From NCBI GenBank assembly GCA_017479935.1, contig JAFVBO010000029.1, positions 1 through 64,000 of the forward strand: a DNA stretch of 64,000 nt. Direction: 5' to 3'. How positions within the stretch are numbered: the stretch's first letter is position 1; each line of letters starts with the position of its first letter. Position numbers and translations under genes: made by a program. Of this stretch, positions 17,386 through 27,111 are shown one piece after another. The notes beneath the pieces were generated by a model that saw only the letters and a list, made by a program, of their open reading frames with translations, was not told the origin of the DNA and searched no databases. The stretch is from Lachnospiraceae bacterium. GTDB lineage: Bacteria; Bacillota; Clostridia; Lachnospirales; Lachnospiraceae.

Positions 17386-17928
17386 CTATTTCTTACCGGT
17401 CTTACCGACTTTGCGACGAATGGTCTCATCCGCATACTTGATACCCTTGCCCTTGTAAGGTTCCGGTCCTCTCTTCTCGCGGATCTCAGCTGCATACTGA
17501 CCAACCTTTTCCTTATCGATACCCTTCACGATAATCTTGTTCTGGCCATCGCAGACAGCCTCAACGCCATCCGGGTCCGTCATGGTGACGGGGTGGGAAT
17601 AGCCAAGGGTGAGCGTCAGGACCTTGCCGGATTTGGCAGCTCTGTAACCAACACCGTTGATCTCCAGAACCTTCTCGAAGCCCTGCGTCACACCGACGAT
17701 CATATTGTTGATGAGGGAACGGGTCAGACCGTGAAGAGCTTTCATTCTCTTTAAATCATTCGGTCTGGAGACAACAATGTGTCCCGCTTCCTCTTTGATT
17801 TCCATTTCCGGAGCAAGAGTACGCTCCAGGGTTCCCTTGGGACCCTTTACAGTCACTTTGTTATTTTCTGCAATCTGGACCGTAACGCCGGCCGGGATCG
17901 CGATAGGCATTCTTCCGATACGTGACAT
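17386..17928 (-). CDS. rplF: Ribosomal protein L6
   Basis: A 180-residue L6 of two repeated domains near the factor-binding site. The [15 protein letters not shown] start and [15 protein letters not shown] near the C-terminus are canonical. It lies 55 bases after rpsH, the widest gap in this part of the operon. Confidence 0.98.
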   Translation of the reverse strand: MSRIGRMPIAIPAGVTVQIAENNKVTVKGPKGTLERTLAPEMEIKEEAGHIVVSRPNDLKRMKALHGLTRSLINNMIVGVTQGFEKVLEINGVGYRAAKSGKVLTLTLGYSHPVTMTDPDGVEAVCDGQNKIIVKGIDKEKVGQYAAEIREKRGPEPYKGKGIKYADETIRRKVGKTGKK

Positions 17929-17983
17929 TTCGCCTTAAATCCTCCAATAATGTATATGTAATGTAAATGGGTATGTTCGCTCC

Positions 17984-18385
17984 CTACCAAATGAAGGCGA
18001 GAACTTCGCCGCCGACGTTCTTCTCGCGAGCCTGCTTGTCCGTGATCACACCCTGGTTGGTGGAAACAATGGCAACACCCAGACCGCCTAAAACCTTCGG
18101 CATCTCAGCAGCGCTTGCGTAAACACGAAGACCGGGCTTGGAGATTCTCTTCAGACCGGAGATAGCCTTCTCGTTCTTGTCAGCGCCATACTTCAGCGTC
18201 ATGCGGATCGTCTTGGCAACGCCTTCCTCAATCAGCTCATATTTCTTCACATAACCCTCATCCACCAGAATATTGGCAATCGCCAGCTTCATTCTGGAGG
18301 AAGGGATGTCAACCGTGTCATGTTTTGCTGTATTTGCGTTACGGATTCTGGTAAGCATATCAGCAATCGGATCGCTCGTCATCAT
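17984..18385 (-). CDS. rpsH: Ribosomal protein S8
   Basis: A 133-residue S8, a central-domain 16S rRNA binder. [14 protein letters not shown] and the C-terminal GGEVLAFIW are canonical. Two ATG codons are adjacent; the first (18385) is better spaced from AAGGAGG. It lies 18 bases after rpsN. No operator resembling the E. coli S8 target was recognised. Confidence 0.97.
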   Translation of the reverse strand: MMTSDPIADMLTRIRNANTAKHDTVDIPSSRMKLAIANILVDEGYVKKYELIEEGVAKTIRMTLKYGADKNEKAISGLKRISKPGLRVYASAAEMPKVLGGLGVAIVSTNQGVITDKQAREKNVGGEVLAFIW

Positions 18386-18403
18386 AATGTTTGCCTCCTT
18401 CCT

Positions 18404-18589
18404 TTACCAGCTTGCTTTCTTAACACCCGGGATTTCTCCCTTGTATGCTAATTCACGGAAACAAACTCTGCAGATTCCGTATTTTCTCAAATAAGCATGA
18501 GGGCGACCGCAGATTCTGCAGCGGGTATACGCTCTCGTCGAAAACTTTGCAGGACGCTGCTGCTTGATTTTCATTGAAGTCTTAGCCAT
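18404..18589 (-). CDS. rpsN: Ribosomal protein S14, zinc-binding type
   Basis: A 61-residue short S14. CRICGRPH and CRVCFREL supply the two Cys-x2-Cys pairs for zinc, the type common in Gram-positives. It lies ten bases after rplE. Confidence 0.98.
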   Translation of the reverse strand: MAKTSMKIKQQRPAKFSTRAYTRCRICGRPHAYLRKYGICRVCFRELAYKGEIPGVKKASW

Positions 18590-18599
18590 GATTTTCCTC

Positions 18600-19142
18600 C
18601 TAATTCTTCTGGAACGGCATGTTGAACAGAGTTAACAGGTAACGGGCTTCCTCATCGGTCTTAGCGGTCGTGCAGAATACCACGTCCATACCTCTTACCT
18701 TGTCTACTTTGTCATACTCGATTTCCGGGAAAATCAGCTGCTCTTTGATACCAAGCGCATAGTTTCCTCTGCCGTCGAAGGCATTGGGATTGACACCGCG
18801 GAAGTCACGCACGCGGGGAAGCGCCAGGTTGATCAGACGATCCGCGAACTCGTACATCTTCTCGCCACGAAGGGTAACCTTGCAGCCGATCTGCATGCCT
18901 TCACGAATCTTGAAGTTAGCGACAGACTTCTTGGCCTTGGTGATAACGGCCTTCTGTCCGGAGATCATCTCCAGGTCCTTGACGGCGCTCTCGAGAACCT
19001 TAGCGTTCTCTTTGGCTTCGCCGACGCCCATGTTGATCACGATCTTATCGAGCTTCGGGACCTGCATGATGTTCTTATATCCGAACTTCTTCATCATGGC
19101 GTCCATGATCTCGTTCTTATAAGTCTCTTTTAATCTACTCAA
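18600..19142 (-). CDS. rplE: Ribosomal protein L5
   Basis: A 180-residue L5 that binds 5S rRNA and the P-site t[18 protein letters not shown] and [16 protein letters not shown] are canonical. It lies 19 bases after rplX. Confidence 0.98.
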   Translation of the reverse strand: MSRLKETYKNEIMDAMMKKFGYKNIMQVPKLDKIVINMGVGEAKENAKVLESAVKDLEMISGQKAVITKAKKSVANFKIREGMQIGCKVTLRGEKMYEFADRLINLALPRVRDFRGVNPNAFDGRGNYALGIKEQLIFPEIEYDKVDKVRGMDVVFCTTAKTDEEARYLLTLFNMPFQKN

Positions 19143-19161
19143 CTTTTTGGACCTCCTCTCC

Positions 19162-19473
19162 TTAATCGATCACTTCGCCTGTAGCCTTGGCAACGCGAAC
19201 CTTCTTGCCATCCTTCACCTGGAAGCCAACGCGGGTCGTTTTGCCCTTGTAGAGAAGCATTACATTAGAAATGTCAATCGGTCCTTCTTTATTTACAATA
19301 CCGCCGTTCGGGTTTCCTGCGCTCGGCTTCGTGTGCTTGGTCAGCATGTTGACACCTTCCACAGTAACCTTACCCGTCTTGGGGCTGACAGAGAGGACCT
19401 TGCCCTCCTTGCCATTTTCCTTGCCGGCGATCACTTTAACCATGTCGTCTTTCTTGATCTTGAGTGTGGACAT
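19162..19473 (-). CDS. rplX: Ribosomal protein L24
   Basis: A 103-residue L24 with the KOW motif [20 protein letters not shown], an assembly initiator of the 50S subunit. The start at 19473 (MSTLKIKK) follows AAGGAGGAGTTCGAT; a longer frame upstream overlaps rplN and has no site. It lies 13 bases after rplN. Confidence 0.97.
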   Translation of the reverse strand: MSTLKIKKDDMVKVIAGKENGKEGKVLSVSPKTGKVTVEGVNMLTKHTKPSAGNPNGGIVNKEGPIDISNVMLLYKGKTTRVGFQVKDGKKVRVAKATGEVID

Positions 19474-19486
19474 ATCGAACTCCTCC

Positions 19487-19855
19487 TTATAATACTTCCG
19501 GAGCCAGAGAAACAATCTTCATATACTGTTTCTCACGAAGCTCACGTGCGACGGGCCCGAAGATACGGGTCCCTTTCGGAGTCTTGTCATCACGGATGAT
19601 AACGGCTGCGTTCTCATCGAACTTGATATAGGAGCCATCTTTGCGGCGAGCGCCGTGCTTGGTGCGGACGACAACGGCCTTTACAACCTCGCCCTTCTTC
19701 ACCATGCCACCCGGGGTCGCGTCCTTGACGGAGGCAACGATGACATCGCCAATATTTGCATATCTTCTCGTGGAGCCACCCATGACACGGATGCAAAGCA
19801 GTTCCTTCGCACCAGTGTTGTCAGCAACACGAAGTCTAGTTTCCTGCTGAACCAT
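19487..19855 (-). CDS. rplN: Ribosomal protein L14
   Basis: A 122-residue L14 at the subunit interface. [18 protein letters not shown] and the [16 protein letters not shown] stretch are canonical. It lies 15 bases after rpsQ. Confidence 0.98.
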   Translation of the reverse strand: MVQQETRLRVADNTGAKELLCIRVMGGSTRRYANIGDVIVASVKDATPGGMVKKGEVVKAVVVRTKHGARRKDGSYIKFDENAAVIIRDDKTPKGTRIFGPVARELREKQYMKIVSLAPEVL

Positions 19856-19870
19856 TGTTTGTCTCCTTCC

Positions 19871-20125
19871 TTATTTCGCCTTTTCGATGATCTCGACCAG
19901 TCTCCATCTCTTATCCTTGGAAAGCGGTCTGGTCTCCATGACTCTTACGGTATCGCCGATACCGCACTCGTTGTTTTCATCGTGGGCTTTCAGCTTGTAT
20001 GTTCTCTTAACGATCTTGCCATACAGCGGATGTCTAACATGGTTCTCGATGGCGACGACAATGGTCTTGTCCATCTTGTTGCTGACAACCTTGCCAGTAC
20101 GGGTCTTTCTCAAATTTCTTTCCAC
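19871..20125 (-). CDS. rpsQ: Ribosomal protein S17
   Basis: An 84-residue OB-fold S17. [20 protein letters not shown] and [14 protein letters not shown] [15 protein letters not shown] are canonical. It lies 21 bases after rpmC. Confidence 0.98.
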   Translation of the reverse strand: MERNLRKTRTGKVVSNKMDKTIVVAIENHVRHPLYGKIVKRTYKLKAHDENNECGIGDTVRVMETRPLSKDKRWRLVEIIEKAK

Positions 20126-20146
20126 AACAAATACCTCCTTTTCACG

Positions 20147-20350
20147 TTACGCTTCCGTCTTCTGGACGATAACGGTCTGAATTCGGGCGATGTTTCTGCG
20201 AACTTCCTTAATTCTGGCAGTGTTATCCAGCTGATTTGTTGCGTTCTGAAATCTCAGATTGAAGAGCTCCTTCTTGGCAGCTGTTAATTCTTCGTTTAAC
20301 TCGGCAACGGTCTTTGCCTTCAAATCTTCCATATATTTATTCGTTTTCAC
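20147..20350 (-). CDS. rpmC: Ribosomal protein L29
   Basis: A 67-residue L29 near the exit tunnel, where signal-recognition particle and trigger factor dock. [16 protein letters not shown] is canonical. The start is not certain: GTG at 20350 gives the VKTNKY beginning typical of related species with AAGGCGG upstream, while ATG at 20332 would give 61 residues. It overlaps the end of rplP, which implies coupled translation. Confidence 0.95.
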   Translation of the reverse strand: MKTNKYMEDLKAKTVAELNEELTAAKKELFNLRFQNATNQLDNTARIKEVRRNIARIQTVIVQKTEA

Positions 20351-20777
20351 TGTTTTCACCGCCTTCTAAATCTGCTTTGGAAACGATCTTGCACTTCAGA
20401 GGAAGTTTGTAGGTGGCAAGACGTAAGGCTTCTTTAGCAATTTCCTCGGATACACCGGAGATTTCAAAAAGGACACGGCCCGGCTTGACAACGGCTACCC
20501 AGTACTCCAGGGAGCCCTTTCCGGAACCCATTCGGGTTTCAGCCGGCTTTGCCGTAACAGGCTTATCAGGGAAGATCTTGATCCAGACCTGACCGCCACG
20601 CTTGATATAACGGGTCATGGCAATACGGGCAGCCTCGATCTGATTGGACTTGATCCAGGCCGGCTCGGTTGCGATGATACCATACTCGCCGTTGGTGATC
20701 TTGTTTCCGCGGAGGGCCTTGCCGGCCATGGAACCACGGAACTGCTTACGACGTTTTACTCTCTTAGGCATTAACAT
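20337..20777 (-). CDS. rplP: Ribosomal protein L16
   Basis: A 146-residue L16 that organises the A-site region. [19 protein letters not shown] and [20 protein letters not shown] are canonical. The first of two close ATG codons suits GGAGG better. One base separates it from rpsC. Confidence 0.98.
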   Translation of the reverse strand: MLMPKRVKRRKQFRGSMAGKALRGNKITNGEYGIIATEPAWIKSNQIEAARIAMTRYIKRGGQVWIKIFPDKPVTAKPAETRMGSGKGSLEYWVAVVKPGRVLFEISGVSEEIAKEALRLATYKLPLKCKIVSKADLEGGENSENE

Positions 20778-20778
20778 A

Positions 20779-21435
20779 TTATCTTGCCCCTCCTTCCTTA
20801 GACTGCTTCGCAGGAAGAACTTCGCCCTTGTAGATCCAAACCTTCACGCCTACCTTACCGTAGGTGGTGTTGGCCTCGGCGAAACCATAGTCGATATCGG
20901 CGCGCAGAGTCTGCAGCGGGATGGTACCCTCGGAGTAGGACTCGATGCGAGCCATATCAGCGCCGCCAAGACGACCGGAGCAGCAGGTCTTGATGCCCTT
21001 GGAACCGGCCTTCATGGTGCGGGACATGGTGGACTTCATCGCGCGGCGGAAAGATACACGGCTTTCCAGCTGTCCGGCGATGTTTTCAGCAACCAGCTGT
21101 GCGTCACAGTCGGGCTTCTTGATTTCCTTGATGTCGATGAAGAGCTTCTTTGTGGTCAGCTTCTGCGTTTCCGCTTTCAGCTTTTCGATCTCAGCGCCAC
21201 CCTTGCCGATGACAACACCGGGCTTCGCGGTGAAAAGGGTAACCTTTACGCGGTCGGAAGCGCGCTCGATTTCGATCTTGGAAACGCCAGCGGCGTACAG
21301 CTTCTTCTTTAAATACTTGCGGATCTTATTATCTTCTACCAGATTGTCGGCAAAATCCTTTTCCGCGTACCACTTGGACTCCCAGTCCTTGATAATACCG
21401 ACTCTAAGGCCATGAGGATTAACTTTCTGTCCCAT
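20779..21435 (-). CDS. rpsC: Ribosomal protein S3
   Basis: A 218-residue S3 lining the mRNA entry tunnel. The [15 protein letters not shown] start, KH domain with [14 protein letters not shown] (about 74-90) and C-terminal [13 protein letters not shown] are canonical. It lies ten bases after rplV. Confidence 0.98.
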   Translation of the reverse strand: MGQKVNPHGLRVGIIKDWESKWYAEKDFADNLVEDNKIRKYLKKKLYAAGVSKIEIERASDRVKVTLFTAKPGVVIGKGGAEIEKLKAETQKLTTKKLFIDIKEIKKPDCDAQLVAENIAGQLESRVSFRRAMKSTMSRTMKAGSKGIKTCCSGRLGGADMARIESYSEGTIPLQTLRADIDYGFAEANTTYGKVGVKVWIYKGEVLPAKQSKEGGAR

Positions 21436-21445
21436 CTTCCCCCTC

Positions 21446-21832
21446 CTATCTTTCGTTCAGCACAACGGTGATGTGGCTTGTTCTCTTTAAGATGCGATAA
21501 GCTCTGCCCTGTGCTCTCGGATGAATTCTCTTCAGGGTCGGTCCCTGGTTTGCGTAGCACTCCTCAACGAACAGCTTGGTGGTATCCATGTTGTTGTTGT
21601 TCTCTGCATTTGCAACCGCCGACTTCAGCAGTTTCTCGATAACGCTGGAAGCGTATCTGGGGTTATAAGTCAGGATACCCAGAGCGGTCTGAACATCCTT
21701 GCCTCTGATGGCATCTAAGACAAAGCAAGCCTTCTGAACCGGAATTCTCGCGTAGGAAACCTTTGCGGAGGGTCTGGTATCTTTCTGTGCATTTCTTTCT
21801 CTTTTAATCTGCGATCTATGTCCTTTCGCCAT
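21446..21832 (-). CDS. rplV: Ribosomal protein L22
   Basis: A 128-residue L22 with a loop reaching into the exit tunnel. [20 protein letters not shown] and [16 protein letters not shown] are canonical. The start at 21832 (MAKGHRS) follows AAGGAGGTCACGCAAA, so the eight upstream in-frame residues are excluded. It lies 29 bases after rpsS. Confidence 0.97.
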   Translation of the reverse strand: MAKGHRSQIKRERNAQKDTRPSAKVSYARIPVQKACFVLDAIRGKDVQTALGILTYNPRYASSVIEKLLKSAVANAENNNNMDTTKLFVEECYANQGPTLKRIHPRAQGRAYRILKRTSHITVVLNER

Positions 21833-21861
21833 TTTGCGTGACCTCCTTTCAATCAATCAGA

Positions 21862-22146
21862 CTATTTGCGGACGGCAGTCTTCTTTTCATCCTTGCCGTG
21901 TCCTCTGTACGTTCTGGTGGCAACGAACTCACCCAGCTTATGTCCAACCATATCCTCGGTCACATATACCGGAACGTGCTTTCTGCCATCATGAACGGCG
22001 ATTGTATGTCCAACCATCTGCGGGAAGATCGTGGAACGACGGGACCAGGTCTTGATGACCTGCTTCTGCCCGGAAGCGTTCATCGCATTTACCTTTTTCA
22101 GTAAATGTTCGTCCGCGAAAGGTCCTTTCTTTAATGAGCGAGCCAT
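21862..22146 (-). CDS. rpsS: Ribosomal protein S19
   Basis: A 94-residue S19 of the 30S head. [19 protein letters not shown] and [21 protein letters not shown] are canonical. It lies 17 bases after rplB. Confidence 0.98.
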   Translation of the reverse strand: MARSLKKGPFADEHLLKKVNAMNASGQKQVIKTWSRRSTIFPQMVGHTIAVHDGRKHVPVYVTEDMVGHKLGEFVATRTYRGHGKDEKKTAVRK

Positions 22147-22163
22147 AGGTAAACCTCCTTCAA

Positions 22164-23006
22164 TTATTTAATAGCACGACCGTCTCTTCTTCTTACGATC
22201 AGCTTGTTCGACTGCTTGTTCTTCTTTCTGGTCTTAAGACCCATAGCAGGCTTGCCCCAAGGTGTGCAAGGGCCCGGGCGACCGATGGGAGCACGTCCCT
22301 CGCCGCCGCCATGAGGGTGATCGTTGGGGTTCATTACGGAACCACGGACAGTCGGGCGGATACCCATGTTACGCTTACGGCCGGCCTTGCCGTAGTTGAT
22401 CAGGGAGTGATCTCCGTTGCCAACCACACCGATCGTGGCGCGGCAGTTCGCAGGGATCATTCTCATCTCGCCGGAGGGAAGACGTAAGGTGACGTACTTT
22501 CCTTCCTTAGCCATCAGCTGAGCGCTGTTACCGGCAGAACGGACCAGCTGTCCGCCGTGACCGGCGTAAAGTTCGATGTTATGTACCTGAGCACCAATCG
22601 GGATCAGGGAAAGAGGCAGGCAGTTGCCAAGGCGGGGCTCAGCGGTCTCACCACTCATGATCGTCATGCCGTCGGTCAGTCCGTCGGGAGCGATGATGTA
22701 GGCCTTTTCGCCGTCTGCATAGCAGATCAGGGCGATGTTGGCGCTGCGGTTGGGATCGTACTCAATGCCGATAACCTTTGCAGGGATGCCGTCTTTGTTT
22801 CTCTTGAAATCAATGATTCTGTATTTTCTTCTGCTGCCGCCGCCGTGATGTCTCACAGTGATCTTACCTTCGTTGTTGCGGCCAGCGTTTTTCTTTAAGG
22901 AGACAGTTAAGGATTTTTCCGGAGTCTTCTTGGTGATTTCCGCGAAATCGGAGCCCGTCATCTGTCTTCTGGAAGCTGTATAGGGACTATAGGTTTTGAT
23001 ACCCAT
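22164..23006 (-). CDS. rplB: Ribosomal protein L2
   Basis: A 280-residue L2, required for subunit association and peptidyl transferase architecture. The conserved [15 protein letters not shown] segment (about residues 228-242), which includes the functionally important His, is intact. It lies 69 bases after rplW. Confidence 0.98.
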   Translation of the reverse strand: MGIKTYSPYTASRRQMTGSDFAEITKKTPEKSLTVSLKKNAGRNNEGKITVRHHGGGSRRKYRIIDFKRNKDGIPAKVIGIEYDPNRSANIALICYADGEKAYIIAPDGLTDGMTIMSGETAEPRLGNCLPLSLIPIGAQVHNIELYAGHGGQLVRSAGNSAQLMAKEGKYVTLRLPSGEMRMIPANCRATIGVVGNGDHSLINYGKAGRKRNMGIRPTVRGSVMNPNDHPHGGGEGRAPIGRPGPCTPWGKPAMGLKTRKKNKQSNKLIVRRRDGRAIK

Positions 23007-23075
23007 TTTCTTAACTCCTTTTCTGCTTTACTTATCACGACCAGGGGTCGTATAGGGGAGATAGTTGCTCACGGC

Positions 23076-23375
23076 TTACAGGCCGGCAAATACCTCGATA
23101 TCGGCGCTGCCTTCAGCCAGCTGCACGATCGCTTTCTTCTTCTTGCTGGTCTTGCCGTAAACCATGCCTCTTCTCTTGGTCTTGCCATCTAAGTTCATGG
23201 TGTTGACGGAGGCAACCTTCGTGCCAGCGAAGAGCTTCTCAACCGCTTCCGCGATCTGAGTCTTGGTAGCTTCGGTGTGAACGTAGAAGGTGTACTTCTT
23301 CTCGCTCATCTGGTTCATCGTCTTCTCGGTGATGACCGGTTTGAGGATAACATCATAGTATTTAAGGTCTGCCAT
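23076..23375 (-). CDS. rplW: Ribosomal protein L23
   Basis: A 99-residue L23 at the exit tunnel, the docking site for trigger factor. VILKPVITEKTMNQMSEKKYTF is canonical. Its ATG overlaps the rplD stop in a TAATG arrangement, which implies translational coupling. Confidence 0.98.
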   Translation of the reverse strand: MADLKYYDVILKPVITEKTMNQMSEKKYTFYVHTEATKTQIAEAVEKLFAGTKVASVNTMNLDGKTKRRGMVYGKTSKKKKAIVQLAEGSADIEVFAGL

Positions 23376-23995
23376 TATGCGTATACCTCCTCGATCTGGG
23401 CCACAGCTGCCTTGGAAGCAACCACGGTGCCATATTTCAGAACATCATAGGTGTTCAGCGTGCCGACTAAAGCAGTCTTGACTTCCGGAAGGTTCTTCGC
23501 GGACTTCATGATCTTGTCATCGTTCGCTTCGACAACCATGAGTGCCTTCTCAGCGTTCAGTTTCTTTAACATCGTGCTGAGGGTCTTGGTCTTGTACTCG
23601 TCCATCTTGATCTCATCGATCACCAGGAACTTCTCAGCTGCGCAGACGGAGGTCAGAGCAGACTTCAGAGCCAGTCTCTTTTCCTTGCGGTTCAGCTTGA
23701 AGGAGTAATCTCTCGGCTTCGGGGCGAACACGATACCGCCGTGTCTCCACTGAGGAGAACGGGTCGAACCCTGTCTTGCGTGACCGGTGCCCTTCTGTCT
23801 CCAGGGCTTCTTTCCGCCGCCGCTTACCTCGGCGCGAGTCTTGGCGCTCTGCGTTCCCTGACGGTTGTTCGCCAGCTGCTGGGTGACAGCCAGGTGAAGC
23901 AGGTGCTCATTCACTTCAACGCCGAACACGGCGTCGCTTACATTCATCGTACCGACTTTCTCGCCGGACATATTGTAAACAGATACTTCTGCCAT
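23375..23995 (-). CDS. rplD: Ribosomal protein L4
   Basis: A 206-residue L4 with a tunnel loop: GGGKKPWRQKGTGHARQGS and SPQWRHGGIVFAPKPRDY are intact. In some bacteria L4 regulates the S10 operon through the leader; no E. coli-type target is evident here. It lies 28 bases after rplC and overlaps rplW by one base. Confidence 0.98.
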   Translation of the reverse strand: MAEVSVYNMSGEKVGTMNVSDAVFGVEVNEHLLHLAVTQQLANNRQGTQSAKTRAEVSGGGKKPWRQKGTGHARQGSTRSPQWRHGGIVFAPKPRDYSFKLNRKEKRLALKSALTSVCAAEKFLVIDEIKMDEYKTKTLSTMLKKLNAEKALMVVEANDDKIMKSAKNLPEVKTALVGTLNTYDVLKYGTVVASKAAVAQIEEVYA

Positions 23996-24023
23996 TTAAG
24001 TGGTCCTCCTTTCCTGACAAGTC

Positions 24024-24659
24024 TTACTTGCCGGATTTTACAGTTTCTTTCAGTGTTACCAGCGCCTTCTTCGGTCCGGGAACAGCGCCCTTAACGAGGA
24101 TCACGTTGTTTTCGGCATCAACGCGGACAACCTCAAGATTCTGGATGGTCACCTTCTTGTTACCCATCTGGCCAGGCATTCCTTTGCCCTTGAAAACGCG
24201 GCTGGGATCAGAGCAGGCGCCGTTGGAACCCTGATGACGATGGAACTTGGAACCGTGCTTCATAGGTCCTCTGTGCTGGCCTAATCTCTTGATCGCGCCC
24301 TGGAAGCCTTTGCCTTTGGAAACGGCCGAAGCGTCAACCTTATCGCCTGCGGCAAAAATGTCAGCCTTGATCTCATCCGCTACCTTGTATTCCGTAGCGT
24401 TCTCAAAGCGGAACTCTCTGACGAATCTCTTGCAGGAAACGCCAGCCTTGCCGAACATACCCTTTAAAGGCTTGTTGACAAGCTTTTCTCTCTTGTCGGC
24501 AAAACCGACCTGAACGGCCTCGTAGCCGTCGTTCTCCATGGTCTTGACCTGCGTAACAACGCAAGGGCCAGCCTGCAGAACGGTTACCGGAATCAGAACG
24601 CCCGCGTCAGAGAAGATCTGGGTCATTCCGACTTTCGTTGCTAAAATCGCTTTCTTCAT
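24024..24659 (-). CDS. rplC: Ribosomal protein L3
   Basis: A 211-residue L3 close to the peptidyl transferase centre. [21 protein letters not shown] and [18 protein letters not shown] are canonical. It lies 123 bases after rpsJ. Confidence 0.98.
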   Translation of the reverse strand: MKKAILATKVGMTQIFSDAGVLIPVTVLQAGPCVVTQVKTMENDGYEAVQVGFADKREKLVNKPLKGMFGKAGVSCKRFVREFRFENATEYKVADEIKADIFAAGDKVDASAVSKGKGFQGAIKRLGQHRGPMKHGSKFHRHQGSNGACSDPSRVFKGKGMPGQMGNKKVTIQNLEVVRVDAENNVILVKGAVPGPKKALVTLKETVKSGK

Positions 24660-24782
24660 TCTTTCATTACCTCCTGTTAATCTACAGCGGAACGCATATA
24701 GCGTTCATCCTAGAACAGCCGGGATATAAGTGGAACATGAATAAAAAATGTTGCTTCTATATCTAACAGTGTCCGGATTATC

Positions 24783-25100
24783 TTATCTCTGCTTCATCTT
24801 GATGTCGATATACACGCCGGCGGGCATTTCCAGTCTGGAAAGGGCGTCCACCGTCTTCTGCGTGGGCATCATGATGTCGATCAGTCTCTTGTGAGTTCTC
24901 TGCTCGAACTGTTCACGAGAGTCTTTATACTTGTGAGTCGCACGAAGGATCGTGACGATCTCTTTCTTCGTAGGCAGCGGCACAGGACCGGAAACTTCTC
25001 CGCCCGTCTTCTTCACTGTCTCGATGATCTTTGCGGCACTGGAGTCCACCAGCTGGTGCTCATATGCCTTCAGGGTGATACGCATTACCTGCTTAGCCAT
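24783..25100 (-). CDS. rpsJ: Ribosomal protein S10
   Basis: A 105-residue S10, also the NusE component of antitermination complexes. [20 protein letters not shown] and [19 protein letters not shown] are canonical. The start at 25100 (MAKQVMRI) follows AAAAAGGAGGCTTATTTTT; an upstream in-frame stretch lies in the leader. It is the first gene of the supercluster. Confidence 0.98.
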   Translation of the reverse strand: MAKQVMRITLKAYEHQLVDSSAAKIIETVKKTGGEVSGPVPLPTKKEIVTILRATHKYKDSREQFEQRTHKRLIDIMMPTQKTVDALSRLEMPAGVYIDIKMKQR

Positions 25101-25362
25101 AAAAATAAGCCTCCTTTTTCGCACTTTTGATTGCAAGTACGACAAGCGGGGCTGTACACTCTCCCGTGCGTATCCTTCCTATTTATAAGGAAGCCGCACG
25201 TCATCTCTGTCCGATGACAGATGGTTCACTAGAATTCTGTACAGTGACTTGTCGTCAGTTTCCTAACTTGACATTCGCTCCGCCGAATAACCTGCCATCC
25301 GGGTATGGCCTCCCATTGACAGTAACTTCAGGTTTCATCGCTATCATGTCACAGCAAGTGTC
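25101..25362 (-). promoter_or_regulatory. S10 operon leader, about 250 nt
   Basis: The stretch between the proximal promoter and rpsJ is non-coding. On the minus strand it contains a hairpin GTGCG-GCTTCC...GGAAGG-ATACGCAC (around 25166-25196) and other possible stems. The length suggests a regulated leader, but it matches no leader family I can name. Confidence 0.5.
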
Positions 25363-25391
25363 AGTATACTCTGCTGTTTTTCAAAATGCAA
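25363..25391 (-). promoter_or_regulatory. Proximal promoter of the S10 supercluster
   Basis: TTGCAT (25386-25391), a 17-base spacer and TATACT (25363-25368) on the minus strand. Confidence 0.75.
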
Positions 25392-25476
25392 GTGTTTTTT
25401 TCATTTTTTTCAACAGCTCCGGGCGTGTCGTGCTCTCTTTTCTAAGTTCAGCCCGGGTCCGTACCCAACGTGCTTC

Positions 25477-25504
25477 ATTATAGCCTCCAAAACGCCAAAT
25501 GCAA
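25477..25504 (-). promoter_or_regulatory. Distal promoter of the S10 supercluster
   Basis: TTGCAT (25499-25504), a 16-base spacer and a perfect TATAAT (25477-25482) on the minus strand. Its -35 region CTTGCATTT matches that of the proximal promoter closely, so the two are probably co-regulated tandem promoters. Confidence 0.75.
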
Positions 25505-25529
25505 GTACTTCTTTGTATACATTTTGATC

Positions 25530-25558
25530 TTGTAAAGATCCGTTATTTCTGTTATGAT
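25530..25558 (+). promoter_or_regulatory. Promoter of the rRNA methyltransferase-like gene
   Basis: TTGTAA (25530-25535), a 17-base spacer and TATGAT (25553-25558), about 80 bases before the start codon and divergent from the S10 promoters. Confidence 0.65.
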
Positions 25559-25636
25559 CTGCCGGTAAAATGTAAGGCATAATGACGAAGGAATAGCGTC
25601 TTAACGAGCTGCGCAACGGGCGCAAGGAGGAATTCT

Positions 25637-26593
25637 ATGTGGATTGCGGATCATTGGAAGGAATATAAGGTCTTGGACACCTCCGGCGGGGAAAAGCTGG
25701 AAAACTGGAACGGCTACCGGCTGATCCGGCCGGATCCCCAGGTGATATGGAAAACAGAAAAAGGCGCGCAGTGGAAAAAGCCCAACGCGCACTATCATAG
25801 AAGCAGCAAAGGCGGCGGCGAATGGGAATTCTTTGATCTTCCCGACGAGTGGACCATCACGTACGAGCTGGGCCAGGGCTCCTCGGTAAATATGACGGGG
25901 ACAGGCGCGGAGGAAGCGGGCCGCGCATCTGCCCCCGCGTTCTCCCACACGCTGGTGTTTCATCTGAAGCCGTTCAAATTCAAGCACACCGGTTTGTTCC
26001 CCGAGCAGGCGGTCAACTGGGACTGGTTTTCCTCTCTTATATATAAGAAGAAACAGGAACGGGGCGGCGATCCCGTGAAAATGTTAAACCTCTTTGCCTA
26101 TACCGGCGGAGCCACCCTGGCGGCCGCTGCTGCCGGCGCTTCCGTCACCCATGTGGATGCCGCGAAGGGCATGGTGGCCTGGGCGAAGGAAAATGCGGCT
26201 TCCTCCGGGCTGGAGAAAGCTCCGATCCGCTGGCTGGTGGACGATTGCACCAAGTTCGTGGAGCGGGAGCTGCGCCGCGGAAACCGCTACGATGCCATCA
26301 TCATGGATCCGCCTTCCTACGGCCGCGGGCCCGGCGGGGAGGTCTGGAAGATTGAGGACACGCTCTACGATCTGGTGGTTCTCTGTTCCCGTCTTCTCTC
26401 CGAAGACGCCTTTTTCTTCCTGATCAACTCGTACACCACTGGGCTCGCGCCGGGCGTCATGGCGTATCTGCTGGAAGCGGAAGTCAAGAGCCGTTTAGGC
26501 GGAACCGTCACCTCGGATGAGATCGGGCTTCCCGTGGGGAACGGATCCCTTGTGCTCCCCTGCGGTGCCTCCGGGCGCTGGATGAAAGAATAA
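25637..26593 (+). CDS. Class I SAM-dependent methyltransferase, RlmI-like
   Basis: A 318-residue cytoplasmic methyltransferase related to the COG1092 family that methylates cytosine C5 in 23S rRNA. The SAM-binding core begins near residue 150 (MLNLFAYTGGATLAAAAAGA, motif I). Motif II is an acidic VTHVDAAKG, and the catalytic motif IV is IIMDPPSYGRG (about residue 218). It is shorter than RlmI (about 396) and lacks an N-terminal PUA domain, so the RNA target is uncertain. The start follows GCAAGGAGGAATTCT. It is monocistronic and ends in a shared terminator with rnpB. Confidence 0.88.
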   Translation: MWIADHWKEYKVLDTSGGEKLENWNGYRLIRPDPQVIWKTEKGAQWKKPNAHYHRSSKGGGEWEFFDLPDEWTITYELGQGSSVNMTGTGAEEAGRASAPAFSHTLVFHLKPFKFKHTGLFPEQAVNWDWFSSLIYKKKQERGGDPVKMLNLFAYTGGATLAAAAAGASVTHVDAAKGMVAWAKENAASSGLEKAPIRWLVDDCTKFVERELRRGNRYDAIIMDPPSYGRGPGGEVWKIEDTLYDLVVLCSRLLSEDAFFFLINSYTTGLAPGVMAYLLEAEVKSRLGGTVTSDEIGLPVGNGSLVLPCGASGRWMKE

Positions 26594-26633
26594 CATAAGA
26601 TCGCGCAGAGAGGATGTCAATCCCCCTGCGCAC

Positions 26634-26666
26634 AAAACGACCAGGCAAATCTGCCTGGTCGTTTTT
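26634..26666. terminator. Bidirectional terminator between the methyltransferase and rnpB
   Basis: AAAACGACCAGGC pairs perfectly with GCCTGGTCGTTTT, with T-runs on both strands. It ends both convergent transcripts. Confidence 0.9.
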
Positions 26667-26687
26667 GTTCTTCCTATTCATAAAGAA

Positions 26688-27030
26688 GGAGTGAGCCGAT
26701 AAGCCGGGTTCTGTCGTTGAATGATCATCTATCTAGTCCTGCCGTTACCGACAGGCTCAAGCGACCTACCCGAAAGCTGGACGGGCCGCCCGTAGCGCTT
26801 TCTGCTTGGTCTTGCTTCGGATGGGGTTTACATGTGCCCCGCCTGTTACCAGTCGGGCGGTGGGCTCTTACCCCGCCTTTCCACCCTTACCCGCGGGAAG
26901 CGGGCGGTTTATTTCTGTTGCACTGTCCTGAGGGTCACCCCTACCGGCCGTTAGCCGGCATCCTGCCCTGTGAAGCCCGGACTTTCCTCACCTGCGAAAA
27001 TATCGCAGCCGCGATCATTTGTCTCACTCC
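26688..27030 (-). ncRNA. rnpB: RNase P RNA, bacterial class A
   Basis: The catalytic RNA of RNase P, which trims tRNA 5' leaders, about 343 nt. The terminal P1 stem forms between GGAGTGAG (27023-27030 read on the minus strand) and CTCACTCC at 26688-26695. The conserved GAGGAAAGTCCGGGCTTC lies near the 5' end, and the universally conserved ACAGAACCCGGCTTAT near the 3' end. Ends are estimated to within a few bases. Confidence 0.96.
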
Positions 27031-27036
27031 TGCCTT

Positions 27037-27064
27037 ACTTTACCATTTTTTCCCAAAAAAGCAA
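27037..27064 (-). promoter_or_regulatory. Promoter of rnpB
   Basis: TTGCTT (27059-27064), a 16-base spacer and TAAAGT (27037-27042) on the minus strand, about seven bases before the predicted RNA start. Confidence 0.6.
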
Positions 27065-27111
27065 GAAGTTTTTCGTATCCGCTCAAGGTACTGGGCGTTA
27101 CTATTCACGGG

